Shown one piece after another: positions 37,223 through 46,036 of a DNA stretch of 64,000 bases. Location of the stretch: assembly GCA_024742285.1 (NCBI GenBank), contig JANSYR010000022.1, positions 1-64,000 of the forward strand, given 5' to 3'. The notes beneath the pieces were generated by a model, which did not search any database, had not been told where the DNA came from, and saw only the letters and a list, made by a program, of their open reading frames with translations. Both the position numbers and the translations under genes were made by a program. This stretch comes from a bacterium. Lineage in GTDB: Bacteria > Myxococcota_A > UBA9160 > UBA4427. How positions within the stretch are numbered: the stretch's first letter is position 1; each line of letters starts with the position of its first letter.

Positions 37223-37470
37223 GCCGCTGGTTCTCCCGTGGATCACGCGTCCGGCCGCTGGGCAGGGCGCGCTCGCACCGTGCTCCGCGTGCGAAGACGC
37301 TGGTCCGGCCCCCTTCATCGACCGCCCTGCCCCTCCTCCTTTAGACCGTGGGATCACAGACCCCCTCGGGGCGCTCTCACGGCACTCTCGAGGCGCTCGC
37401 GGGGCACTCTCGGGGAGCTGGCCAGATAATGGCGACGCATGCGGCGCGGGTCTCGAGAGGCCACGCCCCA

Positions 37471-38241
37471 TCACGGAACCGGCGCCCCCAGCTCGCCGGC
37501 CGCACGGAAGCTGAAGTGGCCGCCGCGGGCGACCACGACGTGGTCGAGGACTTCGATCCCCAGGAGACGCCCCGATTCCGCCAGGCGCTGGGTCACCGAG
37601 CGATCCTCGGCGCTCGGGCTGGGGTCGCCGCTCGGGTGGTTGTGGACGAGCACGATCGCCGCCGCCGCGGCCCGCACCGCCCCGCGGAAGACCTCGCGCG
37701 GGTGGACCAGACTCGCCGTCAACGTTCCGACCGAGACCTCGTCCTCGGCAATCAGCCGGTGACGGCCGTCCAGCAGAAGTACGTGAAAGGACTCCCGATC
37801 GCGGCGACCGAGCCGCGGCAGGAAGTGGCGCTCCACGTCGTCCGGCCCGCCGATCGGCTGACCGACCACCAACGGCACCTCCGCGAGACGCCGCGCGATC
37901 TCGAAGGCCGCCGCGAGGCTGGCCGCCTTCGCGGGCCCGATCCCCGGGCCGTTCGCGAGCTCCACCCAGGTCGAGGTCGCGAGCCCGTCGAGCCCACCCC
38001 GTTCTCCGAGGAGCATCCGCGCGATCGCTTCGGCGTCCTGGTCCCGGCGCCCGGTCCGCAACAGGAGCGCGACCAACTCGGCCTCCGCGAGCGCCGATGC
38101 ACCGACGGACGCGAGTCGTTCCCTCGGCCCGCCGGGCGTCTCGCGTCGCGAGACGCCGGCACGGACGGGTACCGGCGCGGCTCCGCTCCGCTGGCGCCCC
38201 CTCTCGGCCTCGCCCCCTTCGATCGCTCCTCTGGACCGCAT
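37471..38241 (-). CDS. radC: RadC/JAB-domain protein
   Basis: 256 residues: an N-terminal helix-hairpin-helix-like part (ELANGPGIGPAKAASLAAAFE) then a JAMM/MPN+ domain with VLVHNHPSGDPSPS and a later Asp (AEDRSVT), the metal-binding signature of RadC. RadC function is unsettled; a role in DNA repair was proposed and then questioned. The ~250 bp downstream of the stop contain short imperfect repeats of GGCACTCTCG around 37377-37420 and no gene. Confidence 0.92.
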   Translation of the reverse strand: MRSRGAIEGGEAERGRQRSGAAPVPVRAGVSRRETPGGPRERLASVGASALAEAELVALLLRTGRRDQDAEAIARMLLGERGGLDGLATSTWVELANGPGIGPAKAASLAAAFEIARRLAEVPLVVGQPIGGPDDVERHFLPRLGRRDRESFHVLLLDGRHRLIAEDEVSVGTLTASLVHPREVFRGAVRAAAAAIVLVHNHPSGDPSPSAEDRSVTQRLAESGRLLGIEVLDHVVVARGGHFSFRAAGELGAPVP

Positions 38242-38395
38242 CGCGCCCCCCCTCGTTGGGGACGCAAGCTAGGCGGCGATCCAGAGGGCAGAAAGCGAGA
38301 GAACCGGAGATCACGATCGGGGCGTGACGGCCCGACGACGGAGTCCGATCGGACCGCGCGGGGGCGACCCGGGCCGAAGACCGGCCGCGCTCGGC

Positions 38396-39394
38396 CTAAC
38401 GTGCTTCGGCGCGGAGCTGACCAGCCTCGGCCACGAAGTCCGCGGCCAGCAGCGCGGCGACCTCGGTCGGCGCGGCCTCGAGCGCCTGGACCAGCTCGTC
38501 GAGCAGTCCACGGGACTCCGCACGATCGGCGAGCCGCTCGACCCAGAGCTCCTGCTCCGCCAGGGTCTTGCCCGCGAGGAAGCGCGCGAAATCAGCGGGG
38601 CGGTCGAGGCCGAGGGCGATCCAAGCGTCCCGCGGATCCTCACCGACGGCGGTTGCGCCGGTGTGGACCGCATCGAAGGCGCGATCCGTGCCCGCGTCAC
38701 CGCGCAGCGGCATCATGCCCGGCGGAATCGGCGCCGCGACGGGCACCGCCTGATTGCGGACGTCGATCGTGCCGCGCGTCACGGTTCGGGGCGTCGCGTC
38801 GAGGACGAAGGCCGGCGGCGGCGCGGCCCCGGCGAAGAGGTGCCCGCTTCGCTCGGCGGGCGCGGCCCCCCGAAAGAGCTGCACCTGATCGCGCGTCCGC
38901 GCGCGGGCCGCAGCGGTCGCTGAATCGGCGGTCCCCCGCGCAGTCGACATCACCGTCATCGGAATCGGCGTGCGGGCCTCGAGCGCCACGACCGGCTCGC
39001 CGACGCCTTCGGCGGCGGGCGTCCGAAGATCATCGAGGCCGAAGCGCCCGGGGTCCTGGATCGCCACGACGACCAACGCCGCCGCAGCGACCGCGGAGGC
39101 CGGAAGCATGAAGCTCGGCTCGAGGACGCTCGTCACGCCGCGCCGAATCCGCTCGAAGAAGCCGGGCTCCGTCTCACCCGCGCGGATCCGTCGCATCACG
39201 TTCGCGGCGATCATGGGCGGCGTCTCGGGCTCTGGCATCGACCGCAGGATCAGGATCGTCTGCTCGAGCTCGGCGACCTCGACGGCGCATTCCTCGCAAC
39301 CGTCCAGGTGGGCATCGACGAGGGCGCGATCTTCGAGGGAGAGGTCCCCTTCCAGGTAGTCGGCCAGGCTCTTCTTCACGTCCGCGTGATTCAC
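38396..39394 (-). CDS. Anti-sigma factor with zinc-finger (zf-HC2) domain
   Basis: 332 residues. The N-terminal ~70 residues carry the anti-sigma zinc-binding pattern (HLDGCEEC, i.e. H-x3-C-x2-C), a membrane helix follows (about 95-112, MLPASAVAAAALVVVAIQ), and the remaining part is an exported or cytoplasmic sensor-like region with no recognised fold. It begins 1 bp after the sigma-factor stop on the same strand, the classical pairing. It should hold the sigma factor at the membrane until a stimulus releases it. Confidence 0.85.
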   Translation of the reverse strand: MNHADVKKSLADYLEGDLSLEDRALVDAHLDGCEECAVEVAELEQTILILRSMPEPETPPMIAANVMRRIRAGETEPGFFERIRRGVTSVLEPSFMLPASAVAAAALVVVAIQDPGRFGLDDLRTPAAEGVGEPVVALEARTPIPMTVMSTARGTADSATAAARARTRDQVQLFRGAAPAERSGHLFAGAAPPPAFVLDATPRTVTRGTIDVRNQAVPVAAPIPPGMMPLRGDAGTDRAFDAVHTGATAVGEDPRDAWIALGLDRPADFARFLAGKTLAEQELWVERLADRAESRGLLDELVQALEAAPTEVAALLAADFVAEAGQLRAEAR

Positions 39395-39395
39395 T

Positions 39396-40037
39396 CTAGA
39401 GACCCTCGGCCTGCGGATCGTTGCCCAGCAAGCCCTTCAGTTCTTCGCGCAGCGCCTGGCGTGCGCGGTGGATTCGGGATTTGACGGTGCCCTCGGCGAT
39501 GCCGAGCACCTTGGCGATCTCGCCGTAGGCGAGGCCCTCGATGTCGTAGAGGATCACGGGCATCCGCAGGGAAGGCGAGAGGTTCTCGAGCGCGTCCCGC
39601 ACGTGACCGGAGAGCTCGGTCCCGAGCGTGGCGTCCTCGGGATTGCGCGGCGCGCTCGGCAGGTCGTCGCCGGCGTCATGCCGCGTCTTCAGCTTGTCGA
39701 TCCGGGCGCGCCCGCGGCCGTAGGAACGGCGACGGTTGAGCGCGGCGTTCGCGGCGACGCGGTAGACGAAGGTCGAAAAACGCGCCTCCGCTCGGAAGCG
39801 GTGGCCGTGGCGGTGGAGACTCAGGAAGGTCTCCTGGGTCAGGTCCTCGGCGTCTTCCTTGTTCCCCATCATGCGGTAGAGAAGGCGATAGACGCGCGAT
39901 TCGTGACGCCGGATCAGCTCCTCGAACGCGGACTCGTCGCCCGCCTGCCATGCGACGATGAGCTCCCGATCGGGATCCTCGACGACCACGCGGGGCGCGT
40001 TCTTCTCACGCGCCAGCGGGTTCGTACCACTCACCAT
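39396..40037 (-). CDS. ECF-type RNA polymerase sigma factor (RpoE-like)
   Basis: About 213 residues with sigma region 2 (AFEELIRRHESRVYRLLYRM, DAEDLTQETFLSLHRH) and region 4 (LSPSLRMPVILYDIEGLAYG, then EIAKVLGIAEGTVKSRIHRA). The ATG at 40037 is chosen because GAGAGAGG precedes it at good spacing; an ATG at 40175 with AGGAG is a real alternative and would add a low-complexity 46-residue N-terminus. It is followed by its anti-sigma partner and lies downstream of moaC. It directs transcription of an envelope or stress regulon of unknown scope. Confidence 0.92.
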   Translation of the reverse strand: MVSGTNPLAREKNAPRVVVEDPDRELIVAWQAGDESAFEELIRRHESRVYRLLYRMMGNKEDAEDLTQETFLSLHRHGHRFRAEARFSTFVYRVAANAALNRRRSYGRGRARIDKLKTRHDAGDDLPSAPRNPEDATLGTELSGHVRDALENLSPSLRMPVILYDIEGLAYGEIAKVLGIAEGTVKSRIHRARQALREELKGLLGNDPQAEGL

Positions 40038-40248
40038 CGGACCTCTCTCGACGATTTCGTATGCCATGGTCGGTGTCTGCCTCTGCGCGGACAGACCCCG
40101 GCCTTCGGATCCGGGTTCCTGCGAAAGCGGTCCTTTTTCGCGTTCTTCCGGGTCCGTGGAGCGTTTCTCGCCCATTTCACGCTCCTCGGACCCGACCGAG
40201 GCCCCGCGGGGCCCGCCCTCGCGCCCGACGGGACCCGTTCCCGGGCGC

Positions 40249-40752
40249 CTATCCGTCCAGATCGACCTCTTCGCCATCCCGCACGAAGACCCCGCTCTTG
40301 CCGCCCTGCTTGGCGACGAGCCGGACCCGGTCGACCACCATCTCCCGGTCGACCGCCTTGCACATATCGTAGACCGTGAGCCCGGCCGCCGACGCTGCGA
40401 CCAGCGCCTCCATCTCCACCCCCGTCTTCCAGTGGGCCTCGACTCGGGCTTCGATCCGGAGCGCGTCGCCCTCCGGCGAGGGCTCGAGCACGACCTCGAC
40501 CGAGTCGATCGGCATCGGATGCGCCAGCGGGATCCACTCCCCGGTCCGCTTGGCCGCCTGGATCCCCGCGATTCGCGCCGTCGCCAGGACGTCGCCCTTC
40601 GCGACGCGGCCCTCGACGATCCGCGAGAGGGTCTCGGGTTGCATCCGGACCTCGCCCCGGGCGATGCAGACGCGGTGGGTCACCGCCTTCTCGCCGACGT
40701 TCACCATCCGCGCCCGGCCCTGTTCATCGAGGTGGGTCAGCTCGTCGCCCAT
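40249..40752 (-). CDS. moaC: Cyclic pyranopterin monophosphate synthase MoaC
   Basis: Second step of molybdenum cofactor synthesis, converting the MoaA product to cPMP. 167 residues from the ATG at 40752, with [57 protein letters not shown] and [22 protein letters not shown], all diagnostic. Starting at 40800 (3 bp past the lipase stop) would add 16 residues. No other mo- gene is in the window. Confidence 0.95.
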   Translation of the reverse strand: MGDELTHLDEQGRARMVNVGEKAVTHRVCIARGEVRMQPETLSRIVEGRVAKGDVLATARIAGIQAAKRTGEWIPLAHPMPIDSVEVVLEPSPEGDALRIEARVEAHWKTGVEMEALVAASAAGLTVYDMCKAVDREMVVDRVRLVAKQGGKSGVFVRDGEEVDLDG

Positions 40753-40803
40753 CGTCGTCTCGTTCCTCGTCGTGTCGGGCGCGCTTCGGCCCCGGCTCAT
40801 GGC

Positions 40804-41655
40804 TCAGCGATCGAGCCAGTCGAGCATGTCCTGCCAGACCGCCTCGCGCTCGGGCTCGTTGAAGATCTCGTGGCGCAGCTCGGGATAGACCTTGAGCTCG
40901 CTCTCGCTCGCCACCTGCGGCGAGAGACCGGCATGGAAGGCCTGACTGCCGGACGGCGCGGCCAGCGGGTCGAGCCCGCCATGGAGGATCAGCATCGGTC
41001 GCTCGACGCGACTCGCCCCGGCCCGGGTGCGGTCGATCGTGGCGTTCATCCCGGCGGCGAAGCGCGCCGTCATGCGGTCCTTCACGTAGGGATCCTCGAC
41101 GTAGCGCCGGATGACTTCCGGATCGCGAGAGAGTCCCTGGAGATCGAGACCGGCGGCCAGACCGATCTTCGGGGCCACCACCGAGAGGACCCGCGCGGCC
41201 ATCAGGCTGAGCGTCTGCCGGAGCCCGCCCGCCCCCAGCGCCAGGAGCGCGCCCGAGAGGATGACGCGATCGACCGCGGGATGGTGCTCGGCGCAGGCCG
41301 TCGCGACGACGAGCCCGCCCATGCTGTGGCCGACGAGGGTGATGGGCAGCCCCGGATGATCGACGGCGACCAGCTCGACGAAGCGCGCCGCCTCCTCCGG
41401 CAGGCGGTCGAAGCGATCGACGTGTCCCCGGGGCCCGGCGGTCCGCCCATGGCCCGCCTGGTCGTAGGCGTGGACGGCGAAGCCGCGCTCGGCGAAGTGC
41501 ATCGCCATCTCGTCGTAGCGCCCGGCGTGCTCCGCATAGCCATGGACGAGGATCATCACGCGGGAGGGCTCCGGCGGGAGCCAGCTCCGGCGATACCGCT
41601 CGCCCTGATCGGAGAGGACGACCTGGGTCTCTTTTCGAAGGATCTGGTCGCGCAC
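40804..41655 (-). CDS. Monoacylglycerol-lipase-like alpha/beta hydrolase
   Basis: 283 residues of the Hydrolase_4/PldB family. It shows VHGYAEHAGRYDEMA (oxyanion HG), the nucleophile elbow VGHSMGGLV, a lid region, the acid in LHGGLDPLAAP, and the catalytic His near the end (LRHEIFNEPE). It has no signal peptide. It would cleave acyl glycerols or lysolipids. The GTG start abuts the stop of the transglycosylase gene (TGAGTG). Confidence 0.88.
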   Translation of the reverse strand: MRDQILRKETQVVLSDQGERYRRSWLPPEPSRVMILVHGYAEHAGRYDEMAMHFAERGFAVHAYDQAGHGRTAGPRGHVDRFDRLPEEAARFVELVAVDHPGLPITLVGHSMGGLVVATACAEHHPAVDRVILSGALLALGAGGLRQTLSLMAARVLSVVAPKIGLAAGLDLQGLSRDPEVIRRYVEDPYVKDRMTARFAAGMNATIDRTRAGASRVERPMLILHGGLDPLAAPSGSQAFHAGLSPQVASESELKVYPELRHEIFNEPEREAVWQDMLDWLDR

Positions 41656-42420
41656 TCAGCCGGCACTCGCCGCGCGGACGCGCGCACGGGCGCGCTGCAC
41701 TTTCTGGAGATAGGCGACGCCGCGGATCCGGCGCCCCCAGAAATAGCTCGAGATCCCCCGCGCTTCGCCGAGCCGACGGATGTTGTCGGCGAGAATGAAG
41801 CAGCCCGCCTCGACGTTGCTCTCGATCGTCGCGAGGTTGCCCGACAGCGGCAGCTTCTCGGCCATGTAGGGCATCACCTGCATCAGACCGATCGCCCCCT
41901 TCCCGCTCTCGGCCCAGGGCCGCGCATCGCTCTCCACGATCAGCACCGCCGTCACGAGATAGGGGTCGAGCTCGTAGCGGCGACTGCTTCGCAGGACGGC
42001 CTCGATCACGCGCTCGGTCTCCTCCTCGGAGAGGGCCGAACGGCGGTCGCGAAGATGGGCGCGAAGGGCCGCTCCGACGGCGCCGCGGGTCGCGGCGAGC
42101 TCCTCGTCGGCGGTGATCACGCCCTGCGCGCGCTCGAATCGGACGGGCGGCGCGTCGATCACCAGCAGCGCGCCCAGCGCCACCAGCACCCAGGTCGAGA
42201 CCCGTCGGCCCCGCGGCGAGAGCGTACTGCCGAGGGCGTGCCAGGCGGCCTCGGGCGGCGGAGCACCGGACGGCGGCTCCGCTCGGTCCGCTTTCGGCTG
42301 CGACGAATCCACTCGGCCCCTCCAGCTGCCGCGACCGCGGTCGATCGCAGCGCCCCTCGCGGTCGCTGCCCGACGGCCGGGCGAAGAGGCAGAGTACCCA
42401 TGCCCCTGCCCGGCGGCCAT
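41656..42420 (-). CDS. Lytic transglycosylase (SLT domain), membrane-anchored
   Basis: 254 residues: a charged ~70-residue N-terminus, one membrane helix (about 75-88, STWVLVALGALLVID), then an SLT domain with the catalytic Glu in LIVESDARPWAESGKGAIGLM, VMPYMAEKLPLSG and NVEAGCFILADNIRRLG. It cleaves peptidoglycan at the periplasmic face. The SLT domain ends a little earlier than in Slt70 and is followed by a basic tail. It is first in a three-gene run with the hydrolase and moaC. Confidence 0.83.
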   Translation of the reverse strand: MAAGQGHGYSASSPGRRAATARGAAIDRGRGSWRGRVDSSQPKADRAEPPSGAPPPEAAWHALGSTLSPRGRRVSTWVLVALGALLVIDAPPVRFERAQGVITADEELAATRGAVGAALRAHLRDRRSALSEEETERVIEAVLRSSRRYELDPYLVTAVLIVESDARPWAESGKGAIGLMQVMPYMAEKLPLSGNLATIESNVEAGCFILADNIRRLGEARGISSYFWGRRIRGVAYLQKVQRARARVRAASAG

Positions 42421-42577
42421 GTGACACCGAAATGCTTCACCTGGCCCCCATCTCTGCCCGAGCGCTTCTATTCCGCCGGGCGATCCGGTATTTTCGCGTC
42501 ATCCGATCCGGAGTGCGTGACGCGGCGTGGATCGGTCAGTCGCCCCCAACTGTCCGCGTCTCTTCGGAATCGTCCCC

Positions 42578-43645
42578 ATGTCGACCGCCGCCGCTCCATT
42601 CCCTGCGAGCCCGCAGCTCGACCCGGCCTCGCGCGCGCTCCTCGAGGGCCTCGGCGCGCTGCACGCCGTGGTCGTGGCCGTCGATGCGATGGGCCGAACC
42701 GTCTTCACTCACGATCCGGAAGGCCGACTCGGCGAGCCGCCGCCGGTGACGTTCGCAGACGCCGACGACGCGCCTGCCCTCGTTCGCGCGATCGCCGACT
42801 GCCTGGCCGACGAGACCGCGGCGGCCGACACCCCGGGACTCCGGTCTTTCGACGTCGCGAGCGATCCGCCGCTGCGCGTCGTGCTCGTCGACGCCGCGGA
42901 CCCGGAAGCCCCGCTCGAGACCCTGGCGCGCAAGAACGAGGAGCTCGAGACCTGCCTGCGCAGCGTGTCCCACGACCTGCGCTCGCCGCTCGTCTCGGTG
43001 CTCGGCTTCACGCGTCTGCTGCGCGACGAGTTCGGCGAACCGATCGGGCGGACGGGGCAGCACTTCGTCGACCGGATCGAGCAGGCGGGCCGACACATGG
43101 AGCGCCTCCTCCACGACCTCCTCGCACTCACGCGGATGGAGGACACGCCCAACATGTCGGTGCACGTGAACCCGGCCGCCGTGCTCGAGCAGCTCGCCGC
43201 CGAGCGAAAGCTCGAGCTCGACGCCGCGCGCATCGCGCTCGTCGTTCCGGCCGAGGCCCCGGTCGTCGTCTGCGATCGGACGCGCCTCTATCAGCTCTTC
43301 TCGAATCTCGTGGGCAACGCGATCCGCTTCGTCCCGCGCGACGGCACCGGCCGGATCGAGGTCCGCGTGGAGGCCATGGACGACGGCTGGCAGCTCGACG
43401 TCGAGGACAACGGCCCCGGAATCGCCCCGGAAGACCGCGCGCGGATCTTCGAGCCCTTCCGGACCGCGCGCCATCCTCGTCAATCGATCGAGGGCCGGAA
43501 GTCGAGCGGTCTCGGCCTCGCGATCGTGCGCAAGATCGTCGACGCCCACGGCGGCCGGATCCACGTCGAGGACGCTCCGAGCGGTGGGGCCCGGTTCCGG
43601 GTCTGGCTCCCGCGCCCCGACGGCGGTCGGGACGAAACCACGTAG
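42578..43645 (+). CDS. Orphan soluble sensor histidine kinase
   Basis: About 355 residues and no membrane helix. The first ~110 residues are an unrecognised sensory part, possibly PAS-like. The HisKA dimerisation box is SVSHDLRSPLVSVLGF with the phospho-accepting His. The ATPase has the N box LFSNLVGNAIRF, G1 DNGPGIAPED and G2 SSGLGLAIVRKIV. No response regulator is adjacent on either strand. The upstream ATG at 42527 is possible. It is divergent from the transglycosylase, sharing about 160 bp of promoter region. Confidence 0.85.
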   Translation: MSTAAAPFPASPQLDPASRALLEGLGALHAVVVAVDAMGRTVFTHDPEGRLGEPPPVTFADADDAPALVRAIADCLADETAAADTPGLRSFDVASDPPLRVVLVDAADPEAPLETLARKNEELETCLRSVSHDLRSPLVSVLGFTRLLRDEFGEPIGRTGQHFVDRIEQAGRHMERLLHDLLALTRMEDTPNMSVHVNPAAVLEQLAAERKLELDAARIALVVPAEAPVVVCDRTRLYQLFSNLVGNAIRFVPRDGTGRIEVRVEAMDDGWQLDVEDNGPGIAPEDRARIFEPFRTARHPRQSIEGRKSSGLGLAIVRKIVDAHGGRIHVEDAPSGGARFRVWLPRPDGGRDETT

Positions 43646-43759
43646 ACGCCATTCGCGTAGTTCCGTCGTCGCCGCCCGCGCCGATTGCCCGGCCGAGGGC
43701 CTTCACGTACCGTGCGCCCGCCTCGATCCGAGCCAGAACGCGCGCCAGAGGGGAATTCC

Positions 43760-44521
43760 ATGTATCCGGTGCTCTTCACGATCCCGGGCCTCGATTGGCC
43801 CATCTCGAGCTTCGGCGCGATGATGGCCCTCGGGTTCCTCGTCGGATACTGGATCTCGCTTCCGCGCATGAAGGAAGAGGGACTCGACCCCGAGGACGCG
43901 GCCAACCTGCTGATGGTGATCATGCTGGGCGGCGTGTTCGGCGCGAAGCTCTACTACGCGATCAGCTTCTACCTGATCTACGGCGATCCGTTCTGGGCCT
44001 CGATGTTCAGCCGCGGCGGCCTGGTCTTCTACGGCGGCTTCATCGGCGGCGGCCTCGCGGGCTACCTGGGCTGCAAGTACTGGCAGGTCCCTCCGATCCC
44101 CCTCGCGAACGCGGCCTGCATCTCCCTGGCCGTCGGCCAGGCGATCGGCCGCGTCGGCTGTTTCCTGGTCGGCGACGACTACGGGACGGCCTCGGACCTG
44201 CCCTGGGCCGTGGCGTTCCCGAACGGCCTGCCGCCGGTGCACTACCCGGTCCATCCGACGATGCTCTACGAGACGGCGTGGCTCCTGCTCGGAGCCGGCT
44301 TCCTCTGGAGCCGGCGCATGAAGAGCGCGTCGCTGATGGGCGAGTTCCTGATCATCAACGGCATCGGCCGCTTCGCCATCGAGTTCTGGCGCCTGAACGC
44401 CCGCGTCGCCCTCGGCCTCTCCGAGGCCCAGTTCATCGGCCTCGGCCTGATCGTCTTCGGCGTCGTGCTGATCCTGCGCGCCCGGTCGCAGGACGCCGAC
44501 CCGGTCGCCGCCTCCGCCTGA
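43760..44521 (+). CDS. lgt: Prolipoprotein diacylglyceryl transferase family protein
   Basis: 253-residue polytopic inner-membrane protein with about seven helices. Lgt landmarks are GLDWPISSFGAMMALGFLVG, YYGG-like FYGGFIGGGLAG, GQAIGRVGCFLVGDDYG, HPTMLYE and the final GRFAIEFWR. Relative to E. coli Lgt, the His of HGG is Tyr, and the GRxGNFxNGE signature reads GRVGCFLVGDDYG (the Asn is Cys). The Arg of GR and the C-terminal R/E pair are kept. This is a divergent subfamily form or a paralogue. The ATG at 43760 follows AGAGGGG. Confidence 0.85.
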   Translation: MYPVLFTIPGLDWPISSFGAMMALGFLVGYWISLPRMKEEGLDPEDAANLLMVIMLGGVFGAKLYYAISFYLIYGDPFWASMFSRGGLVFYGGFIGGGLAGYLGCKYWQVPPIPLANAACISLAVGQAIGRVGCFLVGDDYGTASDLPWAVAFPNGLPPVHYPVHPTMLYETAWLLLGAGFLWSRRMKSASLMGEFLIINGIGRFAIEFWRLNARVALGLSEAQFIGLGLIVFGVVLILRARSQDADPVAASA

Positions 44522-44533
44522 TCAGCCGGCGAT

Positions 44534-44640
44534 CCGCGTTCCGCGCGGCGTCGACCTGAACGGACGGTGCTCCGCGTTCCGCCCGGCACCGACCTGAACC
44601 GCCGGCGCCCCGCCCTCAGCCCGGCGTCGACTCGAGGCGC
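44534..44640. repeat. 38-bp degenerate tandem repeat overlapping a gene 3' end
   Basis: Period 38 bp, about 2.6 copies: the word CCGCGTTCCG starts at 44534 and 44572, and a diverged copy at 44610 covers the last codons and stop of the minus-strand gene. It lies between lgt and that gene. Confidence 0.75.
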
Positions 44641-45572
44641 CCCTGGAGCTGCTTCGCCGCGTCGACGATCGTGGCGCCCTCGGCGTCGTTGTCGACGAGT
44701 CGGCCCACCCGCGAGAGCGCCGACGCGGCCCGGCGCGCGAAGCGCCGGACCTCGAGGGGACCGCCGAGGTCGACCCAGGCTTCGAGGGCGGCGATGCTCG
44801 AGGCGTAGTCGCCGTCGAGGAATGCCTGCATGCCTTCCGCATAGCGCTCGAGCTGGTCGATCTCCGCGCTCGGTGCCCGGGCTTCGCGGGACGCCTCGCG
44901 CAGCACCTTCGACGCCTCGACGAAGTAGGCGCTGTGGAGCAGCGCGCGGGCCGCTTCGACCAGCCCCGTCGACACGTCCCCGAACATCTCTGCGAGCAGG
45001 GTCGCGAAGCCCCCGCGGAAGGTCCGGTCGACGAGGTCGCGGCGCTGGAGGAGGCAGCGCACGACGCCGCGCTCGTCGGCGCGCTCGACGAGCATCCGGC
45101 GGAACTGCTCACGGGTCTGCGCGAGGAGGATGCGGACCTCCGAGAGACCTTCGTCGACGCGACCGGCGCTCCGTTCGAGGAGCCCCTCGAACTCGCCGAA
45201 GAGCGCGTCGGGATCTCCGTCGGTCGCAGCGCGCAGCGACGCCAGGCGCGGTGCGTACACGTCCCGCTGGTACAGGCTCTCGCGGAGCATCATCGCCGCG
45301 TGGAAGAGCGCGCCGACGGTCAGGTCGAAGAGCACTTCCCGGCGCACGGCTTCCGAAGAGAGACCTTCGCTCCGGAAGAGCGCGTGGCTGCGTTCCTTCA
45401 GTCTGAAGAGCGCAGAGGCCGGGTCGTCGCCCACCGCCCCCGCCAGGGTCGCGAAGTCGAGGTCGTCCTCGCGCTCGATCGCCTCGGCGAGCTCCGCGGA
45501 CGCGGTCAGGAACTCGCGCAGGAGCTGCACGAAGTCGGACGACTGCTGGGCTGCGTCACGTCGGGACGACAT
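44616..45572 (-). CDS. Helical protein of unknown function
   Basis: 318 residues from the ATG at 45572; the frame is open further upstream but that part is low-complexity. It is almost entirely alpha-helical, rich in Ala/Leu/Glu/Arg, with regular helix-turn-helix spacing like a TPR or other solenoid but without a clear consensus. It contains SHALFRSEGLSSEAVRREVL and LEAWVDLGGPLEVRRFARRA. It has no signal peptide or membrane helix. Its 3' end is in a tandem repeat. I do not recognise a family. Confidence 0.6.
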   Translation of the reverse strand: MSSRRDAAQQSSDFVQLLREFLTASAELAEAIEREDDLDFATLAGAVGDDPASALFRLKERSHALFRSEGLSSEAVRREVLFDLTVGALFHAAMMLRESLYQRDVYAPRLASLRAATDGDPDALFGEFEGLLERSAGRVDEGLSEVRILLAQTREQFRRMLVERADERGVVRCLLQRRDLVDRTFRGGFATLLAEMFGDVSTGLVEAARALLHSAYFVEASKVLREASREARAPSAEIDQLERYAEGMQAFLDGDYASSIAALEAWVDLGGPLEVRRFARRAASALSRVGRLVDNDAEGATIVDAAKQLQGRLESTPG

Positions 45573-45879
45573 CGCGAGGGGGGTTCCTTGCTCCCGGGGT
45601 GGGGAGTGGGCGCGCCGTTCCGGGGGCGTGCCGCGCACATTCTGACGGATCGACAGACAGCGCCGACCCGACCCCGGATTCATCGGCCATCCGCGCCCCG
45701 GGCTGGTGCGCGCGGCAGCATAGGAGAGCCCCCGGCGGGCGCCAAACCGCCTTCCGAGGGAACCGAATGCGGATTCGCCTCCCCTCTGCCACGAATCGGT
45801 GCAGGGCGGCGAAGGCCCCGCTGAGCACCGCGAGACGCAACTGAGTGGGGTTTCAGGACCTGACCTGACCGGGATCCCG

Positions 45880-45908
45880 TTGTTTCGAGACGCCCCGTCT
45901 TTTATTGT
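45880..45908 (+). promoter_or_regulatory. Candidate promoter for the ETF-QO gene
   Basis: TTGTTT (45880-45885), 17-bp spacer, TATTGT (45903-45908), about 120 bp before the ETF-QO start. Weak -35, fair -10. The rest of the 45573-46036 gap shows no gene. Confidence 0.35.
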
Positions 45909-46036
45909 CCGGCCATCCCGAGATCCATCCGGAGGGCGCCACGCCGCGCTCCGGGAGCCCCGGCATCCTCCGGGGCGGACAGCGGGCGCCTCGTCGGCCC
46001 CGCCACCCCAGCCAAGCCCAGAAAGGAAGACAAGCG

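Noticed and set aside
39958-44559. 1533-codon plus frame
   Set aside because: Runs antisense through sigma, moaC, hydrolase and transglycosylase genes and out of frame through the kinase and lgt; Arg/Pro-rich with no domain.
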